Made by a program: the position numbers and the translations under genes. This document shows positions 1-9,360 of a DNA stretch of 64,000 nucleotides, piece after piece. The notes below the pieces were generated by a model. The model was not told the origin of the DNA. It saw only the letters and a list, made by a program, of their open reading frames with translations, and did no database searches. This stretch comes from Antarctobacter heliothermus (GTDB taxonomy: Bacteria; Pseudomonadota; Alphaproteobacteria; Rhodobacterales; Rhodobacteraceae). Location of the stretch: contig NZ_CP022540.1 of assembly GCF_002237555.1 (NCBI RefSeq), positions 1,558,501 through 1,622,500 on the forward strand. The letters run 5' to 3'. Position 1 is the stretch's first letter. Every line of letters begins with the position of its first letter.

Positions 1-22
1 GCATAAGAAAAGGGTGAGTTCG

Positions 23-250
23 ATGCATGCCAAGTATGATTTTGACAAGCTGGTCGCAGGCAAGACCGTTTATGTGCGCCCGGTGAAAACCGCCGACCTG
101 CCGGACGACCTGCGCGAACAGGTGGCCGGGCAGGACACGCTGTATGCGGTGCACCGTGCCGATGGCGAGCGTCTGGCGCTGGTCAAGGACCGCTCTTTGG
201 CCTTTGTGCTGGCGCGCCAGAACGATCTGGCACCGGTGACGGTTCACTGA
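23..250 (+). CDS. DUF1150 family small protein
   Basis: A 75-residue acidic/neutral protein with no signal peptide or membrane segment. The core reads TVYVRPVKTADLPDDL, then LYAVHRADGERLALV and a C-terminal FVLARQNDLAPVTVH. From memory this is the DUF1150 pattern, common in alphaproteobacteria and often placed just behind a small heat-shock protein gene. Its function is unknown. I chose the ATG at 23 because an AGGG lies about 8 nt upstream; a GTG at 14 is also in frame. A TAA at 4-6 may be the stop of the upstream gene, which is outside the window. A copy of a dispersed intergenic repeat follows. Confidence 0.8.
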   Translation: MHAKYDFDKLVAGKTVYVRPVKTADLPDDLREQVAGQDTLYAVHRADGERLALVKDRSLAFVLARQNDLAPVTVH

Positions 251-563
251 GGGTGTGAGCCTGTATTAAGGTGAGAGGGAGCGCTGCCCCCGTCTTCCTT
301 CGGTCGACTCCCCCGGGATATTTTTGGACAAAAGAAGCTGCGGCGTTGGCGGCAGGGATGTGGAATCATCGCGGGCCGCTGATGTAACTTGCGGGCGGTG
401 GAAGTGATCCTTGTTGCCGGTGGCAAGTGTGTGCCGGGCCGGTGTCTTGGCAAGAATCCCGATGCCTCAAGGGTTTGGGGTAAGGCGGAGTGGCGCGGTC
501 TTGACAGACTGTGCGCCGCCGGGCGTCACTGGGTGGATTGCAGTCAGCAGATTGGAGTCCCGG
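251..563. other. Intergenic region carrying a repeat copy
   Basis: No convincing gene lies here on either strand. The left part (272-337) is one copy of the dispersed CCCGGGATATTT element described separately. The remainder is GC-rich spacer leading to the GGAG ribosome-binding site at 554-557 of the next gene. An open frame runs through from 411, but its N-terminal part lacks coding character. Confidence 0.6.
272..337 (+). repeat. Dispersed intergenic element, copy 1
   Basis: A short imperfect GC hairpin (GGGAGCGCTGCCCCC) is followed by CGGTCGACTCCCCCGGGATATTTTTGG-type sequence ending in ACAAAAGAAG. The same order of parts recurs at 20151-20220 (inverted) and 24399-24460. All three copies are intergenic. 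Confidence 0.75.
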
Positions 564-1769
564 ATGCCAAGATGGGGAGCGGCCGCATTGGCGGTAGTGT
601 GCCTTTTGCTGCCCGCCTTGCGGGCCGAGGCGGGCGACGTGCATGTGGCCTGTGTGCAGGGGCAATTGGCGGCGCTGGGGCAGGATCCGGGGCCGGTGGA
701 CGGGGTGAGCGGGCCGCGCACTCGCGCAGCCTTGGGCACCTATGTGGACAGTCTGGACGAGGCCCGGCGTGGGGTGTTTGACGCCCTGCCGAGGTTTGAT
801 GCCCGCAGTTCTGTCGGATGGTGCCGCGAGATCGGGTTGAGCGCTCCGGAGGCGGCGCCGCTGATGCCCTCGGCCACGCCGCCGCAGATCTTTGTCGGGC
901 CGGATGTGCATCCCGAGATCGCCGACCATGTCATGACCGCCTTTCTGGAGGCGGAGGCGTTTCTGTATCGCCGGTATGGCGTGCAGGTCGCCAGTCAGGT
1001 CAAGATCATCGTCGCCACCAATGCCGAAAGCTGGCAGCGGTTGGTGCAAGAGGCGGGCACGATGGAGTTGCAGGCTTGGGCCGATGTGCGGGCGCGGGCG
1101 CGGCGTGATTGCGAGACAGAATTCGGGCTGGGGGCCAGCGCCTCTCGCGATGGGTTGTCGTTCTGCGGCACCACGCTGGCGTTGCGGACCCCGGCGCTGG
1201 GCGAGTTGTACCGGATGGTCCTGTCGGTGACGATGACGCATGAGGTGGTGCACAACGTCCAGCGCGAGTTGAGTTTTGACAAGGTGCCGCGCTGGGTCAA
1301 CGACCCCGACAGCGTGCGGCCGCGCATGGGGCCTGCGTGGATGGTCGAAGGGTCGGCGCAGGTGATCGAACAGGCCTTTATGGAGGAGAAATTCGGGCGG
1401 TTTGTGCCCGGACTGCACGCCATGCGCACGCTGGCGGCGGGGTCGGATCTGACCCTGCACCAGATCCGGCTGGCGGGCGAGGTGCGCGAGGCGGCGGCCT
1501 ATGACGTGTCGGCGTATGGAGTGGCGATGCTGGTAGAGCGGTATGGCGAAGAGACGTTGTTCCGGTTTTGGCGTGTCGTGGGGCAAACCGACAATTGGTT
1601 CACCGCCTTTGAGCAGGTCTACGGCATGACGGTCGAGGAGTTCGAGGCGCTGTATACCACGCTGCGCGATGACCAGATGGCGCAGAGGGAGTTTCTGGCA
1701 GACCGGGATATGAATGGCGATCAGATCCTTGCCCACCGCCCGCTGACGGAGGCGGAACTGGGCCGGTGA
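564..1769 (+). CDS. Secreted peptidoglycan-binding-like HExxH metallopeptidase paralogue A
   Basis: A 401-residue predicted exported protein. Residues 1-23 form a signal peptide (hydrophobic core AALAVVCLLLPAL, probable cleavage after AEA). Residues about 29-60 resemble a PG_binding_1 module (VQGQLAALG, then GPVDGVSGPRTRAAL). The C-terminal half has HEVVH at 226-230 and a downstream MVEG with Glu262, the gluzincin layout (HExxH plus a distal Glu in a W-x-x-EG context) of peptidase-MA-like families. Cysteines at 30, 87, 183 and 201 may form disulfides. I start at ATG 564 because GGAG lies 7 nt upstream and the signal peptide begins there; the open frame extends further left. The next gene is a clear paralogue. 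Substrate unknown; protease activity is inferred from the motif only. Confidence 0.75.
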   Translation: MPRWGAAALAVVCLLLPALRAEAGDVHVACVQGQLAALGQDPGPVDGVSGPRTRAALGTYVDSLDEARRGVFDALPRFDARSSVGWCREIGLSAPEAAPLMPSATPPQIFVGPDVHPEIADHVMTAFLEAEAFLYRRYGVQVASQVKIIVATNAESWQRLVQEAGTMELQAWADVRARARRDCETEFGLGASASRDGLSFCGTTLALRTPALGELYRMVLSVTMTHEVVHNVQRELSFDKVPRWVNDPDSVRPRMGPAWMVEGSAQVIEQAFMEEKFGRFVPGLHAMRTLAAGSDLTLHQIRLAGEVREAAAYDVSAYGVAMLVERYGEETLFRFWRVVGQTDNWFTAFEQVYGMTVEEFEALYTTLRDDQMAQREFLADRDMNGDQILAHRPLTEAELGR

Positions 1770-1858
1770 TGGGCCGTTCAGGGTAGGATTCCCCTGACTT
1801 GCCGCGCGGATCGTCTGTTCCTAGGTTTGGTGCCATGTAGCATCAGGGGGCCGAACCC

Positions 1859-3079
1859 ATGACGATCACACGATTGATATCAGCGCTTGCCCTGTGTCTG
1901 GGGGCAACTGCGGGGGTCGCGCAGGCCTCTGATACACATGTGACCTGTGTGCAGCAGCAATTGGCGCGGCTGGGGCTGGACCCCGGCGCGGCGGATGGAG
2001 TCACGCGGGTGCAGACGCGTCGCGCAGTGGCGGAGTTTGTGCAGCGGCTGGAGGGTGACGCGGTTCATGCGGTGTTTGACGCGCTGCCGGAGTTTTCAGA
2101 GCGTGCGGCGGTAGGCTGGTGCCGTGAGATCGGCTCTTATGCGCCACAGGCGGCAGAGGTCATGCCCTCGGCAGAGCCGCCGCTGATCCTGACCAAGGAC
2201 AGTATCTCGCCCGAGATCCGTGGCTATATCGAACGCTCTTACGAGGAAGCGCGGCAGACCTTTGCGCAGGATTTCGGCATCGCCACTGCCAGCAAGCCGG
2301 TGCTGATCGTGGCCTTTGGCCGGGACGATCTGGAAGACCTGTTGCGCGTGTCGGTGCCGGGGATCGACGATCTGTCGCCTGCGGCGGCGGAAGAGACGGC
2401 AGACGATATGTGCGTCGGGGTCGAGCGGGTGATGGGCAGCGCCTATCGCAACCGGATCGCGCTGTGCATGCCGTCTGGGGATCTGGACAGAATTACCTCC
2501 TACGAGATCTGGCAGGGGCGCTATCAATATGTGATGCTGCATGAATACATGCACCATGTTCAGCGCGAGATGAGCTATGACAAGGTGCCCGATGACGGGT
2601 TCGGACGCCGCCCCATGGGGCCGTCGTGGATGGTCGAAGGCAGCGCCTATCTGGCGCAGATAAAATCGCGCGAGGGGCCCACGCGAGAGGTGTCGGTGCC
2701 GATGCTGGTGTCGCTGCGGGCGCGCGATGCCGAGGATCCGGTCCGGCTTGATTTCATTCGCAAGAAGCAATCTGTGCGCAGTGACGCGGAATACTCTGCC
2801 TCGAACCTTGCTGTGGCGCTGTTGGCGCTGCGATTTGGTGAGGACCACATGGTCGCCTTCTGGCGTGCGACGGGCGAAGAAGATGATTGGCACGCCGCGT
2901 TTGAGGCGGTTTATGACATGCGGCTGGAAGACTTCGAAGAGCTGTTCGAGGACATGCGCCACGATCTGACAAAACTGGTGAAATTCGCCCGTGCCGAGGC
3001 CCCGTATGGGCCGGACGTGCTGCGCGTCGGATCGCGCGGGCCGAATCGGTTGGGCCATGGCGCGCGGGTACGGGGATAG
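1859..3079 (+). CDS. Secreted peptidoglycan-binding-like HExxH metallopeptidase paralogue B
   Basis: A 406-residue protein laid out like the preceding gene: signal peptide 1-23 (cleavage near AQA/SD), a peptidoglycan-binding-like segment at 29-60 (VQQQLARLGLDPGAADGV), the shared DALPEF and VGWCREIG blocks near residues 75-92, then HEYMHHVQRE with HEYMH at 228-232 and a distal Glu260 in SWMVEGSA. It sits 89 bp behind paralogue A on the same strand, so a local duplication followed by divergence is likely. Differences lie mainly between the two modules and in the C-terminus, which here ends in an Arg-rich tail. It converges with the next gene, with 15 bp between stops. Catalysis is inferred, not shown. 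Confidence 0.75.
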   Translation: MTITRLISALALCLGATAGVAQASDTHVTCVQQQLARLGLDPGAADGVTRVQTRRAVAEFVQRLEGDAVHAVFDALPEFSERAAVGWCREIGSYAPQAAEVMPSAEPPLILTKDSISPEIRGYIERSYEEARQTFAQDFGIATASKPVLIVAFGRDDLEDLLRVSVPGIDDLSPAAAEETADDMCVGVERVMGSAYRNRIALCMPSGDLDRITSYEIWQGRYQYVMLHEYMHHVQREMSYDKVPDDGFGRRPMGPSWMVEGSAYLAQIKSREGPTREVSVPMLVSLRARDAEDPVRLDFIRKKQSVRSDAEYSASNLAVALLALRFGEDHMVAFWRATGEEDDWHAAFEAVYDMRLEDFEELFEDMRHDLTKLVKFARAEAPYGPDVLRVGSRGPNRLGHGARVRG

Positions 3080-3094
3080 ACGCGGGCGGCGGGG

Positions 3095-4222
3095 TTACCC
3101 CGTGCCAAAACGCAGCAACCGGACCTCGCCCGTTGCGATCTGCAGCGCGTAGAGGCGATATTGGGCGCTGGCCCGGTCCGGGCCGTCATCGCCAACGCGC
3201 GCCTCGATCAGCAGCCATCCGTCGCTGAACACGCGCGGTATCAGCGGCGGCCCGTGTTCGTTGCCATAGTCGAACAGGTCGGTCAGCCCGGGAAACCCCG
3301 TGATTGGAATAAATGCCGAAGCGCGGTGCCCGTCCAATCCGAAGACCCGGATGTCGCCGGGTCGGGAAAACGCACCGGTCAGGACCAGTTGGCGGGTGTC
3401 CGCGTCATACAGCAGCCCTGCGGCGTCGTATTCGTCCAGACTGGTCACCACTGTCCAGACCCCGGTCCGTACATCGACGGAATACAGATACCCCTCGGCC
3501 CCGATCGTAATGCAATAGATCACCTGAGAGGTGGGGTCATAGACGCCTGCGACCGGCAAGAGTATCTCGGGGACATCGGGAGTCACCGGAAACCGCCGAG
3601 GGCCGGATGGGCCGGTCAGGGTGATCCCGCCTGCGTCGAACGCCACGTCAAATTCCGTGTCATCGTCGTCAGTGTCGATCCAGGTGCGGATGTCTGGCGA
3701 GAGGTCGTCATAGCCCCGCAGGAATTGCGGCAGGTAATTCCGCGCAAGAGCGGCGGTTGTCGTGTCGATGTGATCGACCGTGAGCGGGTGCTGATTTGCC
3801 TTGTGCGCCGCCTGAAAGCTGCTGATGTGGTCGGTGCCGAACCTGTCCGCCACAGCGTCGACCAGCCCGCGGAACTTGCGCCCCGAGGGGCGATAGACCA
3901 GTGGCAGTCCTGTGACCTGCACCCCGACCATCGGAATCCCGGTCAGGGACACCTTGCTGTCTTGCGCGGATGGGCCGCTACGGATGATGTCGCTGATGAT
4001 GGTCCCGGCTGTTGTTTCGATCTGCCAGTGAAGGACGCCACCATCCAGCAATACGAGGCTGATGTCGTGACCCGGACGATCCACCCGCACGCGGGCCTCT
4101 GGCAGGGCATAGTAATTGTCGGTCTGATGGCCCCGGCCAACGGCAACAACATGCACCTCGCGCTCGGCCAGAACCGGGGCGGCAAGTCCGAAAAGCAAAA
4201 GGACGAGGCCGAGCTTGTACAC
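3095..4222 (-). CDS. Secreted protein of unknown function
   Basis: A 375-residue protein I do not recognise. The N-terminus VYKLGLVLLLFGLAAPVLA is a good signal peptide (cleavage after VLA). The first mature part (REVHVVAVGRGHQ) leads into a beta-rich segment. The C-terminal half contains repeated short strands such as VYDPTSQVIYCIT, LYSVDVRTGVWTVV and LLYDADTRQLVLTG, which look like beta-propeller blades. An acidic run (DTDDDDTE) lies in the middle. I chose the GTG at 4222 because a purine-rich GGGGGG lies about 6 nt upstream and the signal peptide begins there; the open frame continues about 90 codons further upstream without coding character. Probably periplasmic or outer-surface. Confidence 0.6.
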   Translation of the reverse strand: MYKLGLVLLLFGLAAPVLAEREVHVVAVGRGHQTDNYYALPEARVRVDRPGHDISLVLLDGGVLHWQIETTAGTIISDIIRSGPSAQDSKVSLTGIPMVGVQVTGLPLVYRPSGRKFRGLVDAVADRFGTDHISSFQAAHKANQHPLTVDHIDTTTAALARNYLPQFLRGYDDLSPDIRTWIDTDDDDTEFDVAFDAGGITLTGPSGPRRFPVTPDVPEILLPVAGVYDPTSQVIYCITIGAEGYLYSVDVRTGVWTVVTSLDEYDAAGLLYDADTRQLVLTGAFSRPGDIRVFGLDGHRASAFIPITGFPGLTDLFDYGNEHGPPLIPRVFSDGWLLIEARVGDDGPDRASAQYRLYALQIATGEVRLLRFGTG

Positions 4223-4469
4223 TGTGACCCCCCGGCATCTGGTGCCGCGATTGACCGCCAGACCGGTTGCGGGCTGACGAAAACGGGTATGAGGCAAAGT
4301 GTACTGCCGCCGGCGGATTGAGTCGAGGCTGGTGGTTTCGGGGGAGTGCGGATCAATTGCCCGTCCGACCGGGGCACGCGACGGGGATGTTGGGCGCGGC
4401 CTATCGGGCGTAGGATGTGGTCCGATCCCTTTTGCCGTCGCCGCAGTGTCAAGTTTTCGACGCTGCAAA

Positions 4470-4505
4470 CAAAAAGGGCCGGGCGACATGCCCGGCCCTT
4501 CGTTT
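4470..4505 (-). terminator. Rho-independent terminator after sat-cysC
   Basis: AAGGGCCGGGC and GCCCGGCCCTT form an 11-bp GC-rich stem around a short loop (GACAT). Read on the minus strand it is followed by a T-rich run (TTTTTGTTTGC). It lies just beyond the stop of the minus-strand sat-cysC gene at 4521. Confidence 0.85.
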
Positions 4506-4520
4506 GTCTAACTGGTCCGC

Positions 4521-6599
4521 TTATTGCGCGGCGATCAGGCCCATCGACTCCAGCTTCAGGATCACCTGATGCGCGCAGTTGTCGACGTCGACATTTTCTG
4601 TCTCGACGATCAACTCGGCGTTTGTGGGCTCTTCATACGGGTCGGAGATGCCGGTGAATTCCTTGATCTTGCCTTCGCGCGCCAGCTTGTACAGGCCTTT
4701 GCGGTCGCGGCGTTCACATTCCTCCAGCGAGGTTGCAACGTGCACCTCGGTGAAGGCGCCGTACTGTTCGATCATCTCGCGCACGGCGCGACGGGTCGCG
4801 GTGTAGGGCGCGATGGGCGCGCAGATCGCGATGCCGCCGTTTTTGGTGATCTCGGACGCGACATAACCGATCCGCTTGATGTTCAGGTCGCGGTGCTCTT
4901 TCGAGAAACCCAGTTCCGACGACAGGTGTTTGCGCACCACGTCCCCGTCCAGCAGTGTCACCGGGCGTCCACCCATTTCCATCAGCTTGACCATCAGGGC
5001 GTTGGCGATTGTCGACTTGCCCGAGCCGGACAGGCCGGTGAAGAAAACGGTAAAGCCCTGGTTCGAGCGCGGCGGTTTGGTCTTGCGCAGTTCGGTGACC
5101 ACCTCGGGGAAGGAAAACCACTCGGGGATTTCCAGACCTTCGGCCAGACGGCGGCGCAGTTCGGTGCCCGAGATGTTCAGGATCGTGACGTTGTCCTTGT
5201 CGGCGATCTCGTCTGCGGGCTCGTACTGGGCGCGTTCCTGCACATAGACCATGTGTTTGAAGTCGACCATTTCGATGCCCATTTCTTCCTGATGCGTGCG
5301 GAAGAGGTCCTGTGCGTCGTAGGGGCCATAGAAGTCTTCGCCGGCAGAGTTCTTGCCGGGGCCAGCGTGGTCGCGTCCAACGATCAGGTGGGTACAGCCG
5401 TGGTTCTTGCGGATCAGGCCATGCCAGACCGCCTCACGCGGGCCAGCCATACGCATTGCCAGCGGCAGCAACGACATTGTAGTGGTCGACTGCGGATATT
5501 TGTCCAGAACCGCCTCATAGCAGCGCACGCGGGTAAAGTGATCGACGTCGCCCGGTTTGGTCATGCCCACAACGGGGTGGATCAGCAGGTTGGCCTGTGC
5601 CTCTTTCGCGGCGCGGAAGGTCAGTTCCTGATGCGCGCGGTGCAGCGGGTTGCGGGTCTGGAAGGCGACAACCTTGCGCCAGCCCAGCTTGCGGAAATAG
5701 GCGCGCAGTTCGTTGGGCGTGTCGCGGCGGGCGCGGAAGTCATAGTGCACGGGCTGCTGGATGCCGGTCACGGGACCGCCCAGATAGACCGCACCGGCCT
5801 CATTGTGCAGGTAGTTCACCGCCGGGTGGGCCAGATCGTCAGCGCCAAAGACCTTTTCGGCCTCGCGCGCCTTGTTCGGCACCCATTTGTCGGTGACGGT
5901 CATGGTGCCAAGGATCACGCCCTCTTGGTCGCGCAGGGCGATGTCCTGACCGATCTCGACGGTGTCGGCAAAGGTCTGGCTGACGTCGAGGTTGATTGGC
6001 ATCGGCCAGAGGGTGCCGTCGGCCAGACGCATGTCTTCCACGACGCTGTTGTAGTCTTCTTCGGACAGGAAGCCCTTGAGCGGGTTAAAGCCGCCGTTCA
6101 TCAGCAGTTCCAGATCGCAGATCTGGCGCGGGGTCAGGTCGTGGCTGGTCAGGTCAGCGGCTTCGACCTTGAGCTTTTGCGCACTGTCATAGGAGACATA
6201 CAGCTCCTGAATGGGGGCGAGGTTGTTTTGCATGAGTTTGCTCCTGTACTTCAAGGGGATGAGACCGCTTGCGCTGCCGGTCAATTCGGCATGAAGCGCG
6301 TCGTATTCTGCGAATTTGCGGGCGAGAAACTGGTCGGCGAGCCGGATCTTTTCGTCAGCGCCAAAGGGGGTCAGCGCATAGGCAAAGCGTTGACGCCGGT
6401 CGGGGCCGGGCCGTTCGGTGACCTTGACCAGACCTGCGTCCGTGGCGGCGCGCAGGTAGGTGTTGAGCCGTCCCAGAGAGATGCCGATGGCCTCTGCCGT
6501 CACCCGCTGCGAGGCCTCTGGCGCGCGATCAAGCTGACGCAGGAGGCGAAAGAGCTGGTCTTCTTCCGGCAGGTTTGGGGGCAGGGTTGTGGCGGGCAT
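4521..6599 (-). CDS. sat-cysC: Winged-helix domain fused in frame to sulfate adenylyltransferase / APS kinase
   Basis: One uninterrupted frame of 692 codons. Residues 1-110 are a winged-helix domain resembling MarR-type EPS-associated regulators (ITAEAIGISLGRLNTYLRA-like recognition region, then FAYALTPFGADEK). Residues 123-505 are ATP sulfurylase, with QTRNPLHRAH at 314-323 and GRDHAG at 408-413. Residues about 515-692 are adenylylsulfate kinase with P-loop GLSGSGKST at 522-530. Together the enzyme domains convert sulfate to APS and then PAPS in the cytoplasm. An internal ATG at 6233 (residue 123) is preceded by AGGAG at 7 nt, and starting there gives a 570-aa protein of normal Sat-CysC length. 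So the enzyme may also, or only, be made from the internal start. A 20-bp palindrome lies 16 nt upstream of the first ATG. The enzyme identity is firm; the real N-terminus is open. Confidence 0.9.
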   Translation of the reverse strand: MPATTLPPNLPEEDQLFRLLRQLDRAPEASQRVTAEAIGISLGRLNTYLRAATDAGLVKVTERPGPDRRQRFAYALTPFGADEKIRLADQFLARKFAEYDALHAELTGSASGLIPLKYRSKLMQNNLAPIQELYVSYDSAQKLKVEAADLTSHDLTPRQICDLELLMNGGFNPLKGFLSEEDYNSVVEDMRLADGTLWPMPINLDVSQTFADTVEIGQDIALRDQEGVILGTMTVTDKWVPNKAREAEKVFGADDLAHPAVNYLHNEAGAVYLGGPVTGIQQPVHYDFRARRDTPNELRAYFRKLGWRKVVAFQTRNPLHRAHQELTFRAAKEAQANLLIHPVVGMTKPGDVDHFTRVRCYEAVLDKYPQSTTTMSLLPLAMRMAGPREAVWHGLIRKNHGCTHLIVGRDHAGPGKNSAGEDFYGPYDAQDLFRTHQEEMGIEMVDFKHMVYVQERAQYEPADEIADKDNVTILNISGTELRRRLAEGLEIPEWFSFPEVVTELRKTKPPRSNQGFTVFFTGLSGSGKSTIANALMVKLMEMGGRPVTLLDGDVVRKHLSSELGFSKEHRDLNIKRIGYVASEITKNGGIAICAPIAPYTATRRAVREMIEQYGAFTEVHVATSLEECERRDRKGLYKLAREGKIKEFTGISDPYEEPTNAELIVETENVDVDNCAHQVILKLESMGLIAAQ
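6233..6245 (-). promoter_or_regulatory. Internal ribosome-binding site and start for Sat-CysC
   Basis: On the minus strand AGGAG lies 7 nt before an in-frame ATG (6231-6233) that opens the conserved ATP-sulfurylase sequence (MQNNLAPIQELY). This is a stronger translation signal than the one at the upstream start 6599, and would yield the standard 570-residue enzyme without the winged-helix domain. Confidence 0.6.
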
Positions 6600-6615
6600 G
6601 TCAGGCGACTCAAAG

Positions 6616-6635
6616 TGTGTTCAGCGCTGAACACA
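6616..6635. promoter_or_regulatory. 20-bp perfect palindrome, probable operator
   Basis: TGTGTTCAGCGCTGAACACA is a perfect inverted repeat with no central spacer. It lies 16 nt upstream of the winged-helix/Sat-CysC start. MarR-type winged helices bind palindromes of this size, so autoregulation by the fused domain is the simplest inference. No experiment supports it. Confidence 0.65.
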
Positions 6636-6728
6636 TCGCACGCTTTGCACCTGCAGAAAAGTCTAGATTCGGCATTGCGGGGGATTTCCGCCTGCGTGGC
6701 GCTTTGGCAACGGGCCGGATTGGCTGCC

Positions 6729-7430
6729 TTAGGTTAATGTCCCGAACCCTTCGGGGAGGAAGCGAACCATGGCCTCGGGGCCTTTCGGATCGAGTTGAAA
6801 GAGGTGTGGTCGTTTGCTCAGGTAGCCGCGCCATGTTTTTTCGGGGCGCGTTCTGATCTGTGCGCCATGGCTGGTGCGCATTTTGACGCTGAGGTCGGTA
6901 ATCCGTATGCCCCGGCCCTGCTGGCTGTGCGCGGCAATCATGCTGCGGATTTGTTGGTCAAATCCGGTGACCTCCAATTTGCAGGTCGGGGCGTCCGGAC
7001 GGGTTGGGGAGTCCAGAAAAGTAAAACCTGCGCAGGCCGCGAGAAAACTGGGAGATGCCTTGGATTCGCCAATACCCTGCACTTGGTGGCCCAGTTCGCG
7101 CAGACGCAGCGCAAGTTGGGTGAAATCCGCATCCGAACTGGCAAGGACAAAGGTTCCGATTCCTGACGTCAGGGCCAATTCCATCGCGTCGATTGTCAGC
7201 AGAATATCGGCGGCGTTCTTTCCGCTGCCGGTGTGAAGAAGCCGATACCCTACTGCGTTCTGCCAATTCGAAAAGCCCCGAGTGTTCGCATATACGCGTG
7301 CGACCGTCACGCGGCCATGTTTCGCGGCAAAGGCCAGCACCTGCTCCGCATGGCTGGCTGCGATGTTGTCGCCATCGACCAGCACAGCAACGGCGGGGCG
7401 GTCAGGCTTTGCGGGATGATTGATTAACAT
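6729..7430 (-). CDS. NYN-domain putative ribonuclease with C-terminal OST-HTH/LOTUS-like region
   Basis: A 233-residue soluble protein. Residues 12-140 fit the NYN (PIN-like) fold of limkain/YacP-type nucleases: acidic residues in AVLVDGDNI (Asp19, Asp21), NAADILLTIDAME in the middle, and VLASSDADFTQLALRLRELGH later. The last 70 residues (QIRSMIAAHSQQGRGIRITDLSVKM and on) resemble an OST-HTH/LOTUS RNA-binding domain. The family is thought to act on RNA; the target is unknown. The ATG at 7430 lacks a strong ribosome-binding site, but no better start exists before the conserved VDGDN. It shares orientation with sat-cysC but is separated by the palindrome region. Confidence 0.75.
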   Translation of the reverse strand: MLINHPAKPDRPAVAVLVDGDNIAASHAEQVLAFAAKHGRVTVARVYANTRGFSNWQNAVGYRLLHTGSGKNAADILLTIDAMELALTSGIGTFVLASSDADFTQLALRLRELGHQVQGIGESKASPSFLAACAGFTFLDSPTRPDAPTCKLEVTGFDQQIRSMIAAHSQQGRGIRITDLSVKMRTSHGAQIRTRPEKTWRGYLSKRPHLFQLDPKGPEAMVRFLPEGFGTLT

Positions 7431-7513
7431 ACGGTTCGAAACGGCTACGCTTTAAGAATATGCCTAGCAGACTTCGTTTCGACCCAGATTTCAATATGCG
7501 GTTTCAAAAACGA

Positions 7514-7544
7514 ACAAGGCCCCGACGCATCGTCCGGGGCCTTG
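7514..7544 (-). terminator. Terminator downstream of trxB
   Basis: AAGGCCCCG and CGGGGCCTT pair around an 8-9-nt loop. On the minus strand the stem is followed by TTGTTCGTTTTTG. It sits about 28 bp past the trxB stop. Confidence 0.8.
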
Positions 7545-7571
7545 GCCTTGCAATTCGCAGATAGTGGGGTG

Positions 7572-9243
<1,672 letters not shown>

Positions 9244-9261
9244 CCTGCGTGACCTGCGCGG

Positions 9262-9310
9262 GCGAGGGGCCAGCCCCTCGCGCTCTCCGAAATACTTCGA
9301 CCATGAAGAA
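9262..9310 (+). terminator. GC hairpin of a repeat-like element after the lrp gene
   Basis: GCGAGGGGC and GCCCCTCGC form a perfect 9-bp stem with a 2-nt loop (9262-9281), 18 bp past the regulator stop. The following CTCCGAAATACTTCGACCATGAAGAAAC resembles in layout the ATATTTxTGGACAGAAGAA part of the dispersed element, so it may be a diverged member. There is no U-tract, so classification as a terminator is tentative. Confidence 0.45.
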
Positions 9311-9360
9311 ACACCGGCGGCGGGCTGACAGGCCCAGTGACCCGTCAGATGCCGCGCCGT

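Noticed and set aside
366..1736. Long minus-strand frame antisense to the first HExxH gene
   Set aside because: Arg/His/Pro-rich translation without motifs; the plus-strand gene has a signal peptide and HExxH.
4524..6737. A 737-codon open frame on the plus strand antisense to sat-cysC
   Set aside because: It mirrors the sat-cysC gene, gives a biased His/Gln/Gly-rich translation, has no known motif, and sat-cysC has strong catalytic motifs.
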